From positions 1-51,633 of the forward strand of contig CABUCQ010000001.1 in NCBI GenBank assembly GCA_902490095.1: a stretch of DNA of 51,633 nucleotides. The letters run 5' to 3'. Source of the DNA: an uncultured Collinsella sp. Lineage in GTDB: Bacteria; Actinomycetota; Coriobacteriia; Coriobacteriales; Coriobacteriaceae. The notes beneath the pieces were generated by a model, which worked only from the letters and a program-made list of their open reading frames with translations, was not told the DNA's origin and searched no databases. Position numbers and translations under genes: made by a program. Positions 17,834 through 26,085 of this stretch are shown one piece after another (the first letter of the stretch is position 1; every line of letters starts with the position of its first letter).

Positions 17834-18203
17834 TACCAATCAAGACAAGACCGCTCGTACGCCGCGCCTGACGATTGACCAGAGCGCCACGCCGGCGAAC
17901 GAACCTGTTGATTCCAAAGCAGAGGCAACCGAGTTACAAGACGCGGCAGCCGCGGATTTTGACGAGGCTATGGGTCTCATCAAGGGTACGGGCGCTGCCA
18001 TCTGGAGCTATGCCGTGCGTCATCCCAACACCACGCTTGGCGCCGTCGCTGGCTTTATCCTCGCCGTGTTGGTGCTCACGTTGGGCCTGTGGGACACGCT
18101 CGTCATTGCATTCTTCGTGCTGATCGGCGCCGTGATCGGCCAAATTCGCGACGGCGAAAACGGGATCGTCAACTTCTTCGGCCGTCTGTTTAGCGGCCGC
18201 TAA
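17826..18203 (+). CDS. DUF2273-family small membrane protein
   Basis: 125 residues from GTG 17826, inside the end of amaP (8-nt overlap, out of frame), so translation is probably coupled. An acidic, polar N-terminal half is followed by two close hydrophobic helices (about 67-85 and 87-103) and a C-terminal GENGIVNFFGRLFSGR, as in DUF2273 proteins. These regularly sit between amaP and asp23 and probably form part of the same envelope complex. The N-terminal 55 residues are longer than in minimal DUF2273 proteins of about 60 residues. Confidence 0.8.
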   Translation: MSDTNQDKTARTPRLTIDQSATPANEPVDSKAEATELQDAAAADFDEAMGLIKGTGAAIWSYAVRHPNTTLGAVAGFILAVLVLTLGLWDTLVIAFFVLIGAVIGQIRDGENGIVNFFGRLFSGR

Positions 18204-18247
18204 TATGTATTCGACTGTCGCATCCGCGGCAGGCATAAGGAGGAACC

Positions 18248-18769
18248 ATGGCTTTTAATACGAAGGTCGATGTGGCCGATACCGAGCTCGAGGAGAACGA
18301 GGCGGCCGTCGCCGAAGCCGAGGATGTGACGCTCGAGGATGAGGCGCTCGTCGAGGCCGAGTCCGCCGATGACGCGGACGAGGATGATGAGGAAACAGAC
18401 GAGTCCGAGGACTCGCTGACCTATTCCAACGGTGTGATCGAGAAGATCGTCGCCATGGCCACCCGCGAGGTGCCGCACGTCCTGGGCATGAAGGGTAACC
18501 TTATGCACTTTGTGCAGGAGCAGTTTGGTGCCGAGAATCTGACCAAGGGCGTGACGGTTGAGGTCACCGATGACAATCGCGTGGTCGTCAACATCTCCGT
18601 CATTATCGAGTACGGCGCCTATGCGCCCGCGATCTTCGACGATGTCAAGGCACGTGTCACCGAGCGCCTTGCCGCGATGACCGGCCTTGAGGTGGCGGGC
18701 GTCAACCTGCGCATCGAGGACGTCATCACCCCCGAGGAGTACGAGCACCGCACCAGCCAGCACGAGTAA
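18248..18769 (+). CDS. asp23: Asp23/Gls24-family envelope stress protein
   Basis: 173 residues, ATG after AAGGAGG. A very acidic N-terminal extension (about 1-55, rich in Glu, Asp and Ala) precedes the Asp23 domain (about 57-160: YSNGVIEKIVAMATREVPHV, then VVVNISVIIEYG and VAGVNLRIEDV). In other bacteria Asp23 is abundant, lines the membrane through AmaP and answers cell-wall or alkaline stress. It closes the amaP-DUF2273-asp23 operon. A GGGACAGG repeat begins at the stop codon. Confidence 0.9.
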   Translation: MAFNTKVDVADTELEENEAAVAEAEDVTLEDEALVEAESADDADEDDEETDESEDSLTYSNGVIEKIVAMATREVPHVLGMKGNLMHFVQEQFGAENLTKGVTVEVTDDNRVVVNISVIIEYGAYAPAIFDDVKARVTERLAAMTGLEVAGVNLRIEDVITPEEYEHRTSQHE

Positions 18770-18819
18770 CCTTCCAAAAAGGGACAGGTTTGTTTTGGCA
18801 GGCTTTATCTGCGAAAACG
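18770..18819 (+). repeat. 50-bp GGGACAGG repeat, copy 2
   Basis: Starts at the base after the asp23 stop codon. CCAAAA and TTTTGG flank the core AGGGACAGGTTTG, and the tail GGCTTTATCTGCGAAAACG aligns with the units at 13894 (minus strand) and 44830. Confidence 0.75.
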
Positions 18820-18822
18820 TTA

Positions 18823-18864
18823 AACGGCCGACCGCGCAAGCAAAAGCGTGGCCGGCCGTTATTT
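18823..18864 (+). terminator. Terminator of the asp23 operon
   Basis: 18823-18837 pairs with 18846-18860 (15 positions, one mismatch), followed by ATTTG. A second 8-bp hairpin (18865-18872 with 18881-18888) follows directly. Confidence 0.75.
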
Positions 18865-18977
18865 GTATGCCCCCCGATGTGGGCATACCGCTCGTCTAAC
18901 TAGGGGTTGCAATCGTCGCGTTCCGCGTTACCCTAATGGGCGCATTGTTTCCAAATTGTTAACGAGGGGTTGCCGTA

Positions 18978-20000
18978 ATGGCCGACGAGCACGAAACAGA
19001 AAGCAAGGCATGGGCGATTGAGGCCGCCGCGGCAGAGGCGGCATCGCGTGCTGCCGAGGAGGTGCATCGTCCTCCCGTGGTGCCGATGGAGCGCGTGGTT
19101 GATCGCACCGATATCGAGCGCGGCGAGCGTGTCGGTCAAAAGCGCAGCCAGGAGCCGGGCTTCCCGCGCTTTTTTGCCGAGCTCAATCTGGGCCTGATTC
19201 TTACGGCCTTCGCCATCGTTGCGTTTAAAACCCCTAATCACTTTGCTTTTGGCGGCACCTCGGGCGTGTCGGTCATTCTGTCCACGCTGTTCCCGACCCT
19301 GCCCGTCGGCGTTTTTATGTGGATTATCAACGCGGTTCTCGTCGTCTTGGGCTTTATCTTTTTGGAGCGCAAGGCGATTCTTTGGAGCGTCTTCGCCTCG
19401 TTTGCGCTTTCGGCCTATGTTTCGCTGTTTGAGCTCTTTATCCCGACTGATGTCTCGATGACGGGCGATATGTGGCTTGACCTGTGCTTTGCCGTGATCC
19501 TGCCGGCGCTCGGCAGCGCCATTGTCTTTGATATTGGCGCCTCGACGGGCGGCACGGACATTCTCGCTATGATCCTCAAACGCCGCACCACGCTCGAGAT
19601 TGGTCGCGCACTGCTGTTGGTCGATATCGGCATCGTGGCCATCGCGGCCTTTTTGTATGGCCCGCGTGTCGGTCTGTATTGCGTGCTCGGCCTGTTTGCC
19701 AAGACGCTTGTGGTCGACAAGGCCATCGAGAGCATTCACCTTCGTAAGGTCTGCACAGTCATTTGTTCCGAGCCCCTTAAGGTCGAGGAGTTTATCGTCA
19801 AGCATCTCAACCGCACGGCGACCATCAGCCGCGGTTACGGTGCCTTCTCGGGCAAGTGCGTGACGGTGATCATGAGCGTGCTGAGCCGTCGCGAGGCCGT
19901 GCAACTGCGCCGCTATGCGCGCGAGGTCGATCCGGGTGCCTTTATCACGATTGTCGACAGCTCCGAGATCGTCGGCAAGGGCTTCCGCGGAACGAACTAG
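18978..20000 (+). CDS. YitT-family membrane protein (DUF2179)
   Basis: 340 residues; ATG 18978 after GAGGGG. A soluble Ala/Glu-rich N-terminal extension (about 1-62) precedes five or six membrane helices (about 68-240) containing the family features FGGTSGVSVILS and DIGASTGGTDILAMILKRR. The C-terminal DUF2179 domain (about 250-335: KVCTVICSEPLKVEEFI, then GYGAFSGK) has a ferredoxin-like fold in known structures. The transport or signalling role of the family is not settled. The N-terminal extension is longer than in typical YitT proteins. Confidence 0.85.
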   Translation: MADEHETESKAWAIEAAAAEAASRAAEEVHRPPVVPMERVVDRTDIERGERVGQKRSQEPGFPRFFAELNLGLILTAFAIVAFKTPNHFAFGGTSGVSVILSTLFPTLPVGVFMWIINAVLVVLGFIFLERKAILWSVFASFALSAYVSLFELFIPTDVSMTGDMWLDLCFAVILPALGSAIVFDIGASTGGTDILAMILKRRTTLEIGRALLLVDIGIVAIAAFLYGPRVGLYCVLGLFAKTLVVDKAIESIHLRKVCTVICSEPLKVEEFIVKHLNRTATISRGYGAFSGKCVTVIMSVLSRREAVQLRRYAREVDPGAFITIVDSSEIVGKGFRGTN

Positions 20001-20149
20001 CACAGACGTATTCAACGAACCGCCTGCTGGCGCCGTGTACCTTGCAAATCGGTCATCTTTGAGTATTTGACCCCACATTGGGCAATAATGATGCTAAAGA
20101 CAACGTTTGCGATCCAAGTGATTCGTTCAAGATACGAAGGGATGATTCT

Positions 20150-21367
20150 ATGTTCTGCTCGCAGTGCGGCGCCCCCATGGGCGATAACGACAAGTTCTGC
20201 GGCGTGTGTGGTGCTCCTAATGCCGGTGCCGCTGGCCCCGCTCCCCAGGGACAGCCTCAGCCCCAGCAGTTTGTTCCGCAACCGCCCGTGGCGAATGCGC
20301 CAAAGGGCTGTGTGGCTCAGGCGTTCCAAGATATGACCAAGACTCCGGGCGTGCTTCAGCGTGTATGCCAAATCGCGTTTTTGCCGGCGCTGATTTGCGT
20401 TGTGTCAGTGCTCGTGTTGTTTATTCCCGTTATTGGCGGCATTGCGGCTGCCATCGGCTTTTTGGCAGCTTGCATTGCGAGCGTGTGCGGTTCCGGCTTT
20501 GGCATCGAGTGGGGTCGCGATCTGTCGCTTAAGATCGATGACGGCATGGATCGTCCGCTGATGCGTTCCACGTCGTTTGGTCTCGGAGTCTTTTCGAGCG
20601 TTATTTCGGTCGTGCTCGAGGTTATCGCTGCCATTCCCGTTATCGGTGTAGTGCTTTCGCTGGTGGAGGGCGTGGTAATTGGCGCTGCGGGCTCGTATTC
20701 TTATTACGGTTCTTATGCGCTCGAGGCTGCGCTGTTCGGTTCGCTTGGCCTGCTTGTCCTGGCGCTAATTGCCTCGGCGATTCTGGGTGTCTTCTTTAAG
20801 ATGTTCGCCGACATCGCCGTGATGCACTTTGCGGTGACCGGGCGTGTCGAGAGCGCGTTTTCGCTCGATAAGGTCTGGGCGGCGTTTAAGCACAACAAGA
20901 CCAAGCTGTTCTGTGCTTCGTTCCTTCCCGAGTTTTTGACGGGCCTGGTCGCCAACGTTGTCACATGGATCTTGACGGTCGTCTTTGGCGCCATTGCCTC
21001 TGTCGGTATGTATAGCTACTACTATCGTCCTACGGGTATTGAGGCAATTGTTACCGGCGGTGGCGTCACGCTCGCGCTGTTCTTGGTGCTGGTCGCTTTC
21101 GTCACCGTATTTCTTACGGTCTTTGGCAAGATGCTCAAGCACCGTGCCGTTGGCTATTGGGTTGCACGTTATGCAAGCGAGTGGGCCGACGAGGACAAGG
21201 ACGACGTCCTGACTTTTGTATTGCCCTTCGAGAAGAAGTCCGCTCCCTCGGGTTACAGCGCTCCGGATGCCGAGCCCGCACCTGAGTCCGAGCCCAAGCC
21301 TGAGCCGGCACCTGCACCTGAGTCGGCGTCCGAGCCAAGCTCCGACGAGGAACCTCAGGACGAGTAG
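20150..21367 (+). CDS. Zinc-ribbon membrane protein, DUF4013-like
   Basis: 405 residues from ATG 20150, chosen because the zinc ribbon begins at once (MFCSQCGAPMGDNDKFCGVC: two CXXC pairs at 3/6 and 17/20) and GAAGGGA lies upstream. A Pro/Gln-rich linker (about 25-55) leads to a multi-helix membrane region (about 75-345) with Gly and small residues as in DUF4013 proteins. The C-terminus (about 365-405) is a Pro/Glu/Ala-rich low-complexity tail. Function unknown. TTGACC at 20067 could be a -35 element, but no clear -10 follows. Confidence 0.7.
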   Translation: MFCSQCGAPMGDNDKFCGVCGAPNAGAAGPAPQGQPQPQQFVPQPPVANAPKGCVAQAFQDMTKTPGVLQRVCQIAFLPALICVVSVLVLFIPVIGGIAAAIGFLAACIASVCGSGFGIEWGRDLSLKIDDGMDRPLMRSTSFGLGVFSSVISVVLEVIAAIPVIGVVLSLVEGVVIGAAGSYSYYGSYALEAALFGSLGLLVLALIASAILGVFFKMFADIAVMHFAVTGRVESAFSLDKVWAAFKHNKTKLFCASFLPEFLTGLVANVVTWILTVVFGAIASVGMYSYYYRPTGIEAIVTGGGVTLALFLVLVAFVTVFLTVFGKMLKHRAVGYWVARYASEWADEDKDDVLTFVLPFEKKSAPSGYSAPDAEPAPESEPKPEPAPAPESASEPSSDEEPQDE

Positions 21368-21413
21368 TCATGCCGTCTGCCATTTGGGGACGGGGTAGAA
21401 ATAGTAGAAATAG
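21364..21413 (+). repeat. Degenerate GGGACGGGG repeat
   Basis: GTAGTCAT (21364-21371, overlapping the stop codon) and TTGGGGACGGGG (from 21384) are separated by 12 extra bases compared with the 10801 arm. The following GTAGAAATAGTAGAAATAG contains a short tandem repeat. Probably a decayed copy. Confidence 0.4.
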
Positions 21414-21426
21414 CGCTTGAAGAATG

Positions 21427-21465
21427 AGCGGGGGCGGACGTGTCGAAACGTCCGCCCCCGCTTTG
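21427..21465. terminator. Bidirectional terminator between convergent genes
   Basis: A perfect 14-bp GC-rich stem (21427-21440 with 21449-21462), loop of 8, between the plus-strand zinc-ribbon gene and the minus-strand M20 gene. Confidence 0.75.
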
Positions 21466-21507
21466 ACATCGCGATGTGGCTATGACTGCGAGATGCCAGC
21501 GAATCGA

Positions 21508-22971
21508 TTACTCGTCGTGCTTCTCCTCACGGCGTGCAGCAGCGCGTGCGTCGTGGATGCCCTTGATCGCGGCATGGCGAGCCGTTCGGGCATCATGGAT
21601 GGCGTCGCGAGCCTCGGCGGTCGTCGCCTTGGCAGAGCGCAACTTGGCGGCCAGATCGGGGTTGGTTTCGGCGACCGCGGTAATCGCGGGGCCGTCGAGC
21701 TCCTCTTGCGTGGGCTCGGCCAAAAAGTCGATAGCATACTGGGCGGCCACCATGGAGCCCTTTGCCAGCACGGTCTCGTCGATCTTGTAGAAGCAGGAAT
21801 GTTGGGCGTACGTGGCGCCAATCTTGGGGTTGCGCGTACCTACAAAGGCGAGCACGCCCGGTACGCGACGCAGGTACTCCGAAAAATCCTCGCCCGAAAG
21901 CGTGCCGCGATAATGGCCTTGGCCGGCGGGGCCCAGACACTTAATTACAGCCTGACGGCAGCGCTCGCTCGAGGCCGCGTCGTTTTCGACCTTGTAGTTG
22001 GCGATGGTGTAGTCGGTGAGCTCTGCCTCGGCGCCCAAGGCGGCCGCGGTATGCTCCACGATGCGGCGCATGAGCTCCGGCATTTCCTCGTGGGTCGAAT
22101 CGCCGTAGGTGCGCACCGTGCCGGCGAGGTAGGCCGTGCCGGCGATAACGTTGCGTGCGGTGCCGCCGTGCAGCTCGCCGACGGTGATGACAGCCGGCTC
22201 GTAGGGGCTGATCTCGCGCGAGACGATGGTCTGCAGGGCGTTGACGATCTCTGCGGCCACCATAACGGCGTCGTGACCGCGCTGGGGCATGGCGCCGTGG
22301 CACGAGGTGCCGCGTACGTCGATACGGAACCAGTCGGTATTGGCCATGCGCGGTCCGGGCTCGCAGCTCACGGTGCCGGCGTCGACCTCGCTCCAGATGT
22401 GCGCGGCGTAGGCGCCATCGACGCCGTCGAGCACACCCGTGCCGATCATGAGCTTGGCGCCCTGGCCGTTTTCCTCGCTGGGCTGGAAGACGATGCGGAC
22501 TTCGCCGTGGATGTCGTCGGTCATATGGCGCAGGATCTGCAGCGTTCCGAGCATCATGGCGATATGGCAGTCGTGGCCGCAGGCGTGCATGCAGCCCTCG
22601 TTGACGCTGGCGAACTCCTCGCCGGTCTGCTCGGTGACGGGCAGGGCGTCGATGTCGGCGCGCAGCAGGATGCGGCGGCGTGGCGTGCCGTCCTCGCGGT
22701 AGGCATCCGGCGCGGTACCGCGAAGCGTTGCCACCAAGCCGGTCTTGAGCGGACGCTCGTAGGGGATATTCATGGCGTCGAGCTGGTTGGCGATGTCGGA
22801 GGTCGTGCGCTCCTCGGCAAGGCTCAGCTCCGGGTGCTTATGGAAGTGCCGGCGCTGCTTGATGATATATGGTTCAAACTCGGTAGCGATATCTTTGATG
22901 GCTGCGGTGACGTCGTCAGCCGCGCGAGCCTCGGTCGCCGCCATAATCTGCTGTGCCTTGGTCTTCGTCAT
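21508..22971 (-). CDS. M20-family amidohydrolase / aminoacylase
   Basis: 487 residues from ATG 22971 (MTKTKAQQIM), preceded by AAGGAG. The frame stays open upstream but lacks a second good start. M20D hallmarks: HFHKHPELS (42-50), the metal motif around RADIDALPV (104-112), HACGHDCHIAMML (129-141) and QPSEENGQGAK (163-173). The enzymes hydrolyse N-acyl amino acids or related amides using two metal ions. The peptidase body ends near 435; the last 50 residues form an Ala/Arg-rich helical tail not usual in the family. It diverges from another metal-dependent hydrolase at 23140. Confidence 0.87.
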   Translation of the reverse strand: MTKTKAQQIMAATEARAADDVTAAIKDIATEFEPYIIKQRRHFHKHPELSLAEERTTSDIANQLDAMNIPYERPLKTGLVATLRGTAPDAYREDGTPRRRILLRADIDALPVTEQTGEEFASVNEGCMHACGHDCHIAMMLGTLQILRHMTDDIHGEVRIVFQPSEENGQGAKLMIGTGVLDGVDGAYAAHIWSEVDAGTVSCEPGPRMANTDWFRIDVRGTSCHGAMPQRGHDAVMVAAEIVNALQTIVSREISPYEPAVITVGELHGGTARNVIAGTAYLAGTVRTYGDSTHEEMPELMRRIVEHTAAALGAEAELTDYTIANYKVENDAASSERCRQAVIKCLGPAGQGHYRGTLSGEDFSEYLRRVPGVLAFVGTRNPKIGATYAQHSCFYKIDETVLAKGSMVAAQYAIDFLAEPTQEELDGPAITAVAETNPDLAAKLRSAKATTAEARDAIHDARTARHAAIKGIHDARAAARREEKHDE

Positions 22972-23139
22972 GGTCGATTTGCTCCTTGCTGGGTTGATCG
23001 CAAAATCGTACAGGCTCTCTCCAGTATGCCACCTGCCGCTAGGGCTGGTAAAGTTGCCGTTTGCCGCTTGGGGTTTTGTTACAAGGGCGGGGGAGTACAC
23101 TCGGGGGTGTTGAATTTCCTGCCAGAGATGGGGATGCCC

Positions 23140-24777
23140 ATGCAACATATCGATCGGATTATCCGCTCCAAGAACGTCTTTACCGCGCAAGACGGCATCG
23201 ATACCACCCGCGAGCTGGCGATTGCCATCGCAGGCGACCGTATCGTCGCAGTCGGTGCGCCCGATGACGTGATCGCCGCCGCTCCTGCCGCTACGTCGGT
23301 TATCGACTACGGCGAGCAGTTTGTCTGCCCCGGTTTCCATGACGCTCATCTGCACTTCTTCCATACCTCGGTCGGTTCCTCGCCGTACATGCTCATGGAT
23401 ATGGGCACGTCCGAGGCGGCGCTGGTGCAACATGCGCTCGAGTTTTCCCAGGACCTGCCCGACGACGCTTGGGTTGTGACGCAGGGCTGGCGCGACTACC
23501 GTTGGGACCCGCCCGAGCATCCTACCAAGGCGTCGCTCGATGTGGCATTCCCCGATCGTCCCTGTGTTATGTATTCGGGCGACGGGCACACGCTGTGGCT
23601 CAACAGCCGCGCACTCGATGCACTCGGCGTCACGCGCGACAGCGAGCCACCAGCGGGCGGTAGCTACGACAAGGACGCAAACGGCGAGCTCACGGGTATT
23701 GCTCACGAGGCGGCTGCCATGCAGCTGCTACCGCGCTGCCTTGAGTGGCTGGGCGAGGATCGCATCGCAAGCGCTTACGCCGATCAAATGAGGCGGATGG
23801 CCGAGCAGGGCATCACCTCGATATGCGATATGTCGCTCATGCCCATGCCGGGCTGCGATTTTATCCGCGACGACGTCTACGACAAACTGCAGGCAGCCGG
23901 CAAGTTGGGCATCCGAGCCCATTTGTTTCCCACGCTGCTGGATGACCAATCGCGCTTGGAAGAGCTGCAGGTACGTTACGCGAACAACGCGCTGCTTTCG
24001 GCGCCAGGCTTTAAGCAGTTCTTCGACGGCGTGTCGAGCGAACACACGGCCTATCTCACCGAGCCCTATACCAACCCGCGCTTCCCGGGCGATCAAGGTC
24101 GCCTGACGGTTCCTGCCGAGCGCATGCGCAAGCTGGTTCTGGCGGCCGCGGAGCGCGGCCATACCGTGCGCATCCACGTCATCGGCGACGGTGCGATTCA
24201 TGCCGCGCTGGATATCTTCGAGGAGGCCGCCGACCTGTACGGCCTGCCCCAGCACGGCCATAACACGCTCGAGCACCTGGAGAACCTCTTGCCCGAGGAC
24301 ATCGATCGTCTACGCAAGCTTAACGTCGTTGCCTCGAGCCAGCCCTGTCACATTACACTCGACCCGGGCGGCCCCGAGCGCGATCTGGGCCTGGAACGCA
24401 GCCGCATCATGTGGCCGTTTGCGACCTATAAGCAGCGCGGCATCCGCCAAGCCTTCGGCACCGATAGCCCCATCACAGCTGTTACAAGCATGAACGTGCT
24501 CTACACGGCTATCACGCGCCAGGATCCCAAAAGCCACTGGCCCGAGGGCGGCTGGTTACCGAGCGAGCGCATCGATGCAGCAACAGCCCTGCGCAACTAC
24601 ACCCTGGGCAGCGCCTATGCAGCGGGCGACGAGCAAAACCTCGGCAGCTTGGAGCCCGGCAAGTATGCCGACCTGGTAGTCCTGGACCAAAACCCGCTCA
24701 CCATCGACCCCCAAGAGCTCCAGGCTACCAAGGTTCAGACCACCTACCTGGCAGGTAACTTGATTTACGAGCGCTAA
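23140..24777 (+). CDS. Amidohydrolase family 3 (YtcJ-like) metal-dependent hydrolase
   Basis: 545 residues. ATG 23140 is preferred since GGGGA lies about 6 nt before it; 23134 and 23128 are in frame. The metal motif is PGFHDAHLHF (D68, H70, H72). Further on come MYSGDGHTLWLNSRAL, RIHVIGDGAIHAALDIFE, FGTDSPITAVTSM and the C-terminal beta-sandwich LEPGKYADLVVLDQNPL. YtcJ-like enzymes hydrolyse amides or carbamates of unknown natural substrates. The divergent M20 gene suggests shared use in amide or peptide-derivative breakdown, but this is only context. Confidence 0.85.
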   Translation: MQHIDRIIRSKNVFTAQDGIDTTRELAIAIAGDRIVAVGAPDDVIAAAPAATSVIDYGEQFVCPGFHDAHLHFFHTSVGSSPYMLMDMGTSEAALVQHALEFSQDLPDDAWVVTQGWRDYRWDPPEHPTKASLDVAFPDRPCVMYSGDGHTLWLNSRALDALGVTRDSEPPAGGSYDKDANGELTGIAHEAAAMQLLPRCLEWLGEDRIASAYADQMRRMAEQGITSICDMSLMPMPGCDFIRDDVYDKLQAAGKLGIRAHLFPTLLDDQSRLEELQVRYANNALLSAPGFKQFFDGVSSEHTAYLTEPYTNPRFPGDQGRLTVPAERMRKLVLAAAERGHTVRIHVIGDGAIHAALDIFEEAADLYGLPQHGHNTLEHLENLLPEDIDRLRKLNVVASSQPCHITLDPGGPERDLGLERSRIMWPFATYKQRGIRQAFGTDSPITAVTSMNVLYTAITRQDPKSHWPEGGWLPSERIDAATALRNYTLGSAYAAGDEQNLGSLEPGKYADLVVLDQNPLTIDPQELQATKVQTTYLAGNLIYER

Positions 24778-24799
24778 GTATTCATGCCGTACCGTTATG

Positions 24800-24850
24800 C
24801 GCGGCTCGGGCAGCCTTTTTGGGATAGCGCTCGAGCCGCGTTTGCGTTTT
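24800..24850 (+). terminator. Terminator after the amidohydrolase gene
   Basis: CGCGGCTCG (24800-24808) pairs perfectly with CGAGCCGCG (24832-24840), followed by TTTGCGTTTT. Confidence 0.65.
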
Positions 24851-25031
24851 GGTGGGGATCCGCCATGAGCGTCCCTGCTCTGTTGGATTTGGGTGCGGGG
24901 CGGAGGTGCTGCTGCCCCGCGCTCAATTTGGACACCAGCAATGCTATCTCTTGGTGTTTTGCATACTTCCCATTACAGATTGCATAAAAAGGCTGGGATG
25001 TCCTTCCTGATCCTGATGTACCCCCGCCCGT

Positions 25032-25270
25032 GCCGTGCAAAAAACGGAGTATTCAGCACCGCGAGCTCTGCCGGTGCCGCTGCGGCTGAGTAACGTTGCG
25101 GAGATTGACGTCATTTTGGGCTCCGGTACGGCGCGAAGCATGCCTTTTTGTCCTGGCGGGGTTTGCCTGCCGACTCAAATCGCCGGTCGAAGGCGTCCTT
25201 GGGACCAATATGGTGTGTCCGGCGTGTATGCAGCCGTCCTGGCTTGCTGAATACTCCCAAAAATGCACGG
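25032..25270. repeat. Long-range inverted repeat, 239 bp overall
   Basis: GGAGTATTCAGCA (25046-25058) matches TGCTGAATACTCC (25245-25257) exactly. After a short mismatched A-rich step the pairing resumes with CCGTGCA (25032-25038) and TGCACGG (25264-25270). The interior of about 186 nt is GC-rich and can form several local stems. Confidence 0.6.
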
Positions 25271-25347
25271 TGCTCCCCAGGGGACCCGTGCACGCAACGA
25301 AAACCATGCCCATGTCGCTATCCGCATCGCCATTTTGCTGCACTGAC

Positions 25348-25558
25348 TTTTCTGAATGCCGGGCTCGAATTAGTTAACCTGCCTCCCGTGTGGCTCCGGA
25401 GGGGCGGGGCATAAGGTTTATCGCGAGTTCCGCACGAGCCGAAAGCCGCTTAATGTGGCCTTCGTGCGAGCAGGACTGCCCGAGCAGGAAACCTTATGCC
25501 CCGCCCCTCCGGAGCCACACGGGAGCCACCGCTAAGTTATCCCCCGGCATTCAGAAAA
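25348..25558. repeat. Large palindrome upstream of groES with perfect 37-bp inner arms
   Basis: Inner arms 25383-25419 and 25489-25525 are exact reverse complements over 37 bp, with core GGGGCGGGGC. Outside them, after a poorly matched 17 to 19-nt step, 16-bp outer arms (25348-25363 with 25543-25558, TTTTCTGAATGCCGGG) pair perfectly. The 69-nt centre has a further imperfect stem (CGCACGAG with TTCGTGCG). Confidence 0.85.
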
Positions 25559-25695
25559 TCTAAGTGCCAAAAAATAAGATTTTTTGACTCCGTGTTGTAT
25601 AACCCGCCATTCGTGGGTACCATTCAACGCGTACGCAAACAAAAAGGGTTAATTCGCGTGGTATAACCGCGCGGCCCAAAAAGGAGGAGACAAGC

Positions 25696-25989
25696 ATGTC
25701 GTCTTTGAAGCCGCTTGCAGATCGTGTTCTGGTCAAGCCCGACGAGGCCGAGCAGAAGACCGCTTCTGGTCTGTATATCGCCAGCAACGCTCAGGAGAAG
25801 CCGCAGCGTGGCACCATCGTTGCCGTTGGCGCCGGCAAGGTCAACGACAAGGGTGAGCGCATCCCCATGGACGTCAAGGTCGGTGACGTTGTCATCTACG
25901 GTAAGTTCGGTGGCAACGAGGTCAAGGTCGACGGCGAGAAGTATCTGCTGATGCGCGCCGACGACATCTACGCTATCGTCGAGGCCTAG
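25696..25989 (+). CDS. groS: Co-chaperonin GroES
   Basis: 97 residues, ATG after AAGGAGGAG. It has the whole GroES fold sequence: LKPLADRVLVKPDEAEQKTA, the mobile loop (about 17-34, SGLYIASNAQEKPQRG), then VAVGAGKVNDKGERIP and YLLMRADDIYAIVE. It caps the GroEL barrel during protein folding. groEL follows after 96 bases. No CIRCE or HAIR operator is visible upstream; GTATAACC occurs twice (near 25597 and 25661). Confidence 0.96.
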   Translation: MSSLKPLADRVLVKPDEAEQKTASGLYIASNAQEKPQRGTIVAVGAGKVNDKGERIPMDVKVGDVVIYGKFGGNEVKVDGEKYLLMRADDIYAIVEA

Positions 25990-26085
25990 TCTCGTCGGAA
26001 TCTCTGATTCGTCTTTGAACGCGCCTGCCGCATAGGACTCGGAAGCGGCGACGCGAGTCACATTTCTTTTGGAGGATTACCTACC

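Larger units (their letters stand above)
24778..25695. other. 918-bp non-coding region rich in nested inverted repeats
   Basis: No convincing gene is present; short open frames run on both strands but overlap each other and lack ribosome binding sites. The region holds the terminator at 24800, a GC hairpin near 24896-24920, a long-range inverted repeat (25032-25058 with 25245-25270), a near-perfect hairpin at 25264-25292, the large palindrome 25348-25558 and the groES upstream region. A structured RNA or mobile remnant is possible. Confidence 0.5.

Noticed and set aside
21424..23139. A very long plus-strand open frame (1117 codons) ending with the amidohydrolase
   Set aside because: Its first 570 codons lie antisense to the M20 gene, which has all family motifs. 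The true amidohydrolase starts near 23140.
22972..23706. N-terminal extension of the M20 frame upstream of 22971
   Set aside because: It is antisense to the amidohydrolase gene and has no ribosome binding site; MTKTK at 22971 has AAGGAG.
25053..25414. Overlapping open frames on both strands before groES
   Set aside because: No ribosome binding sites and mutual overlap; the inverted-repeat structure explains the sequence better.
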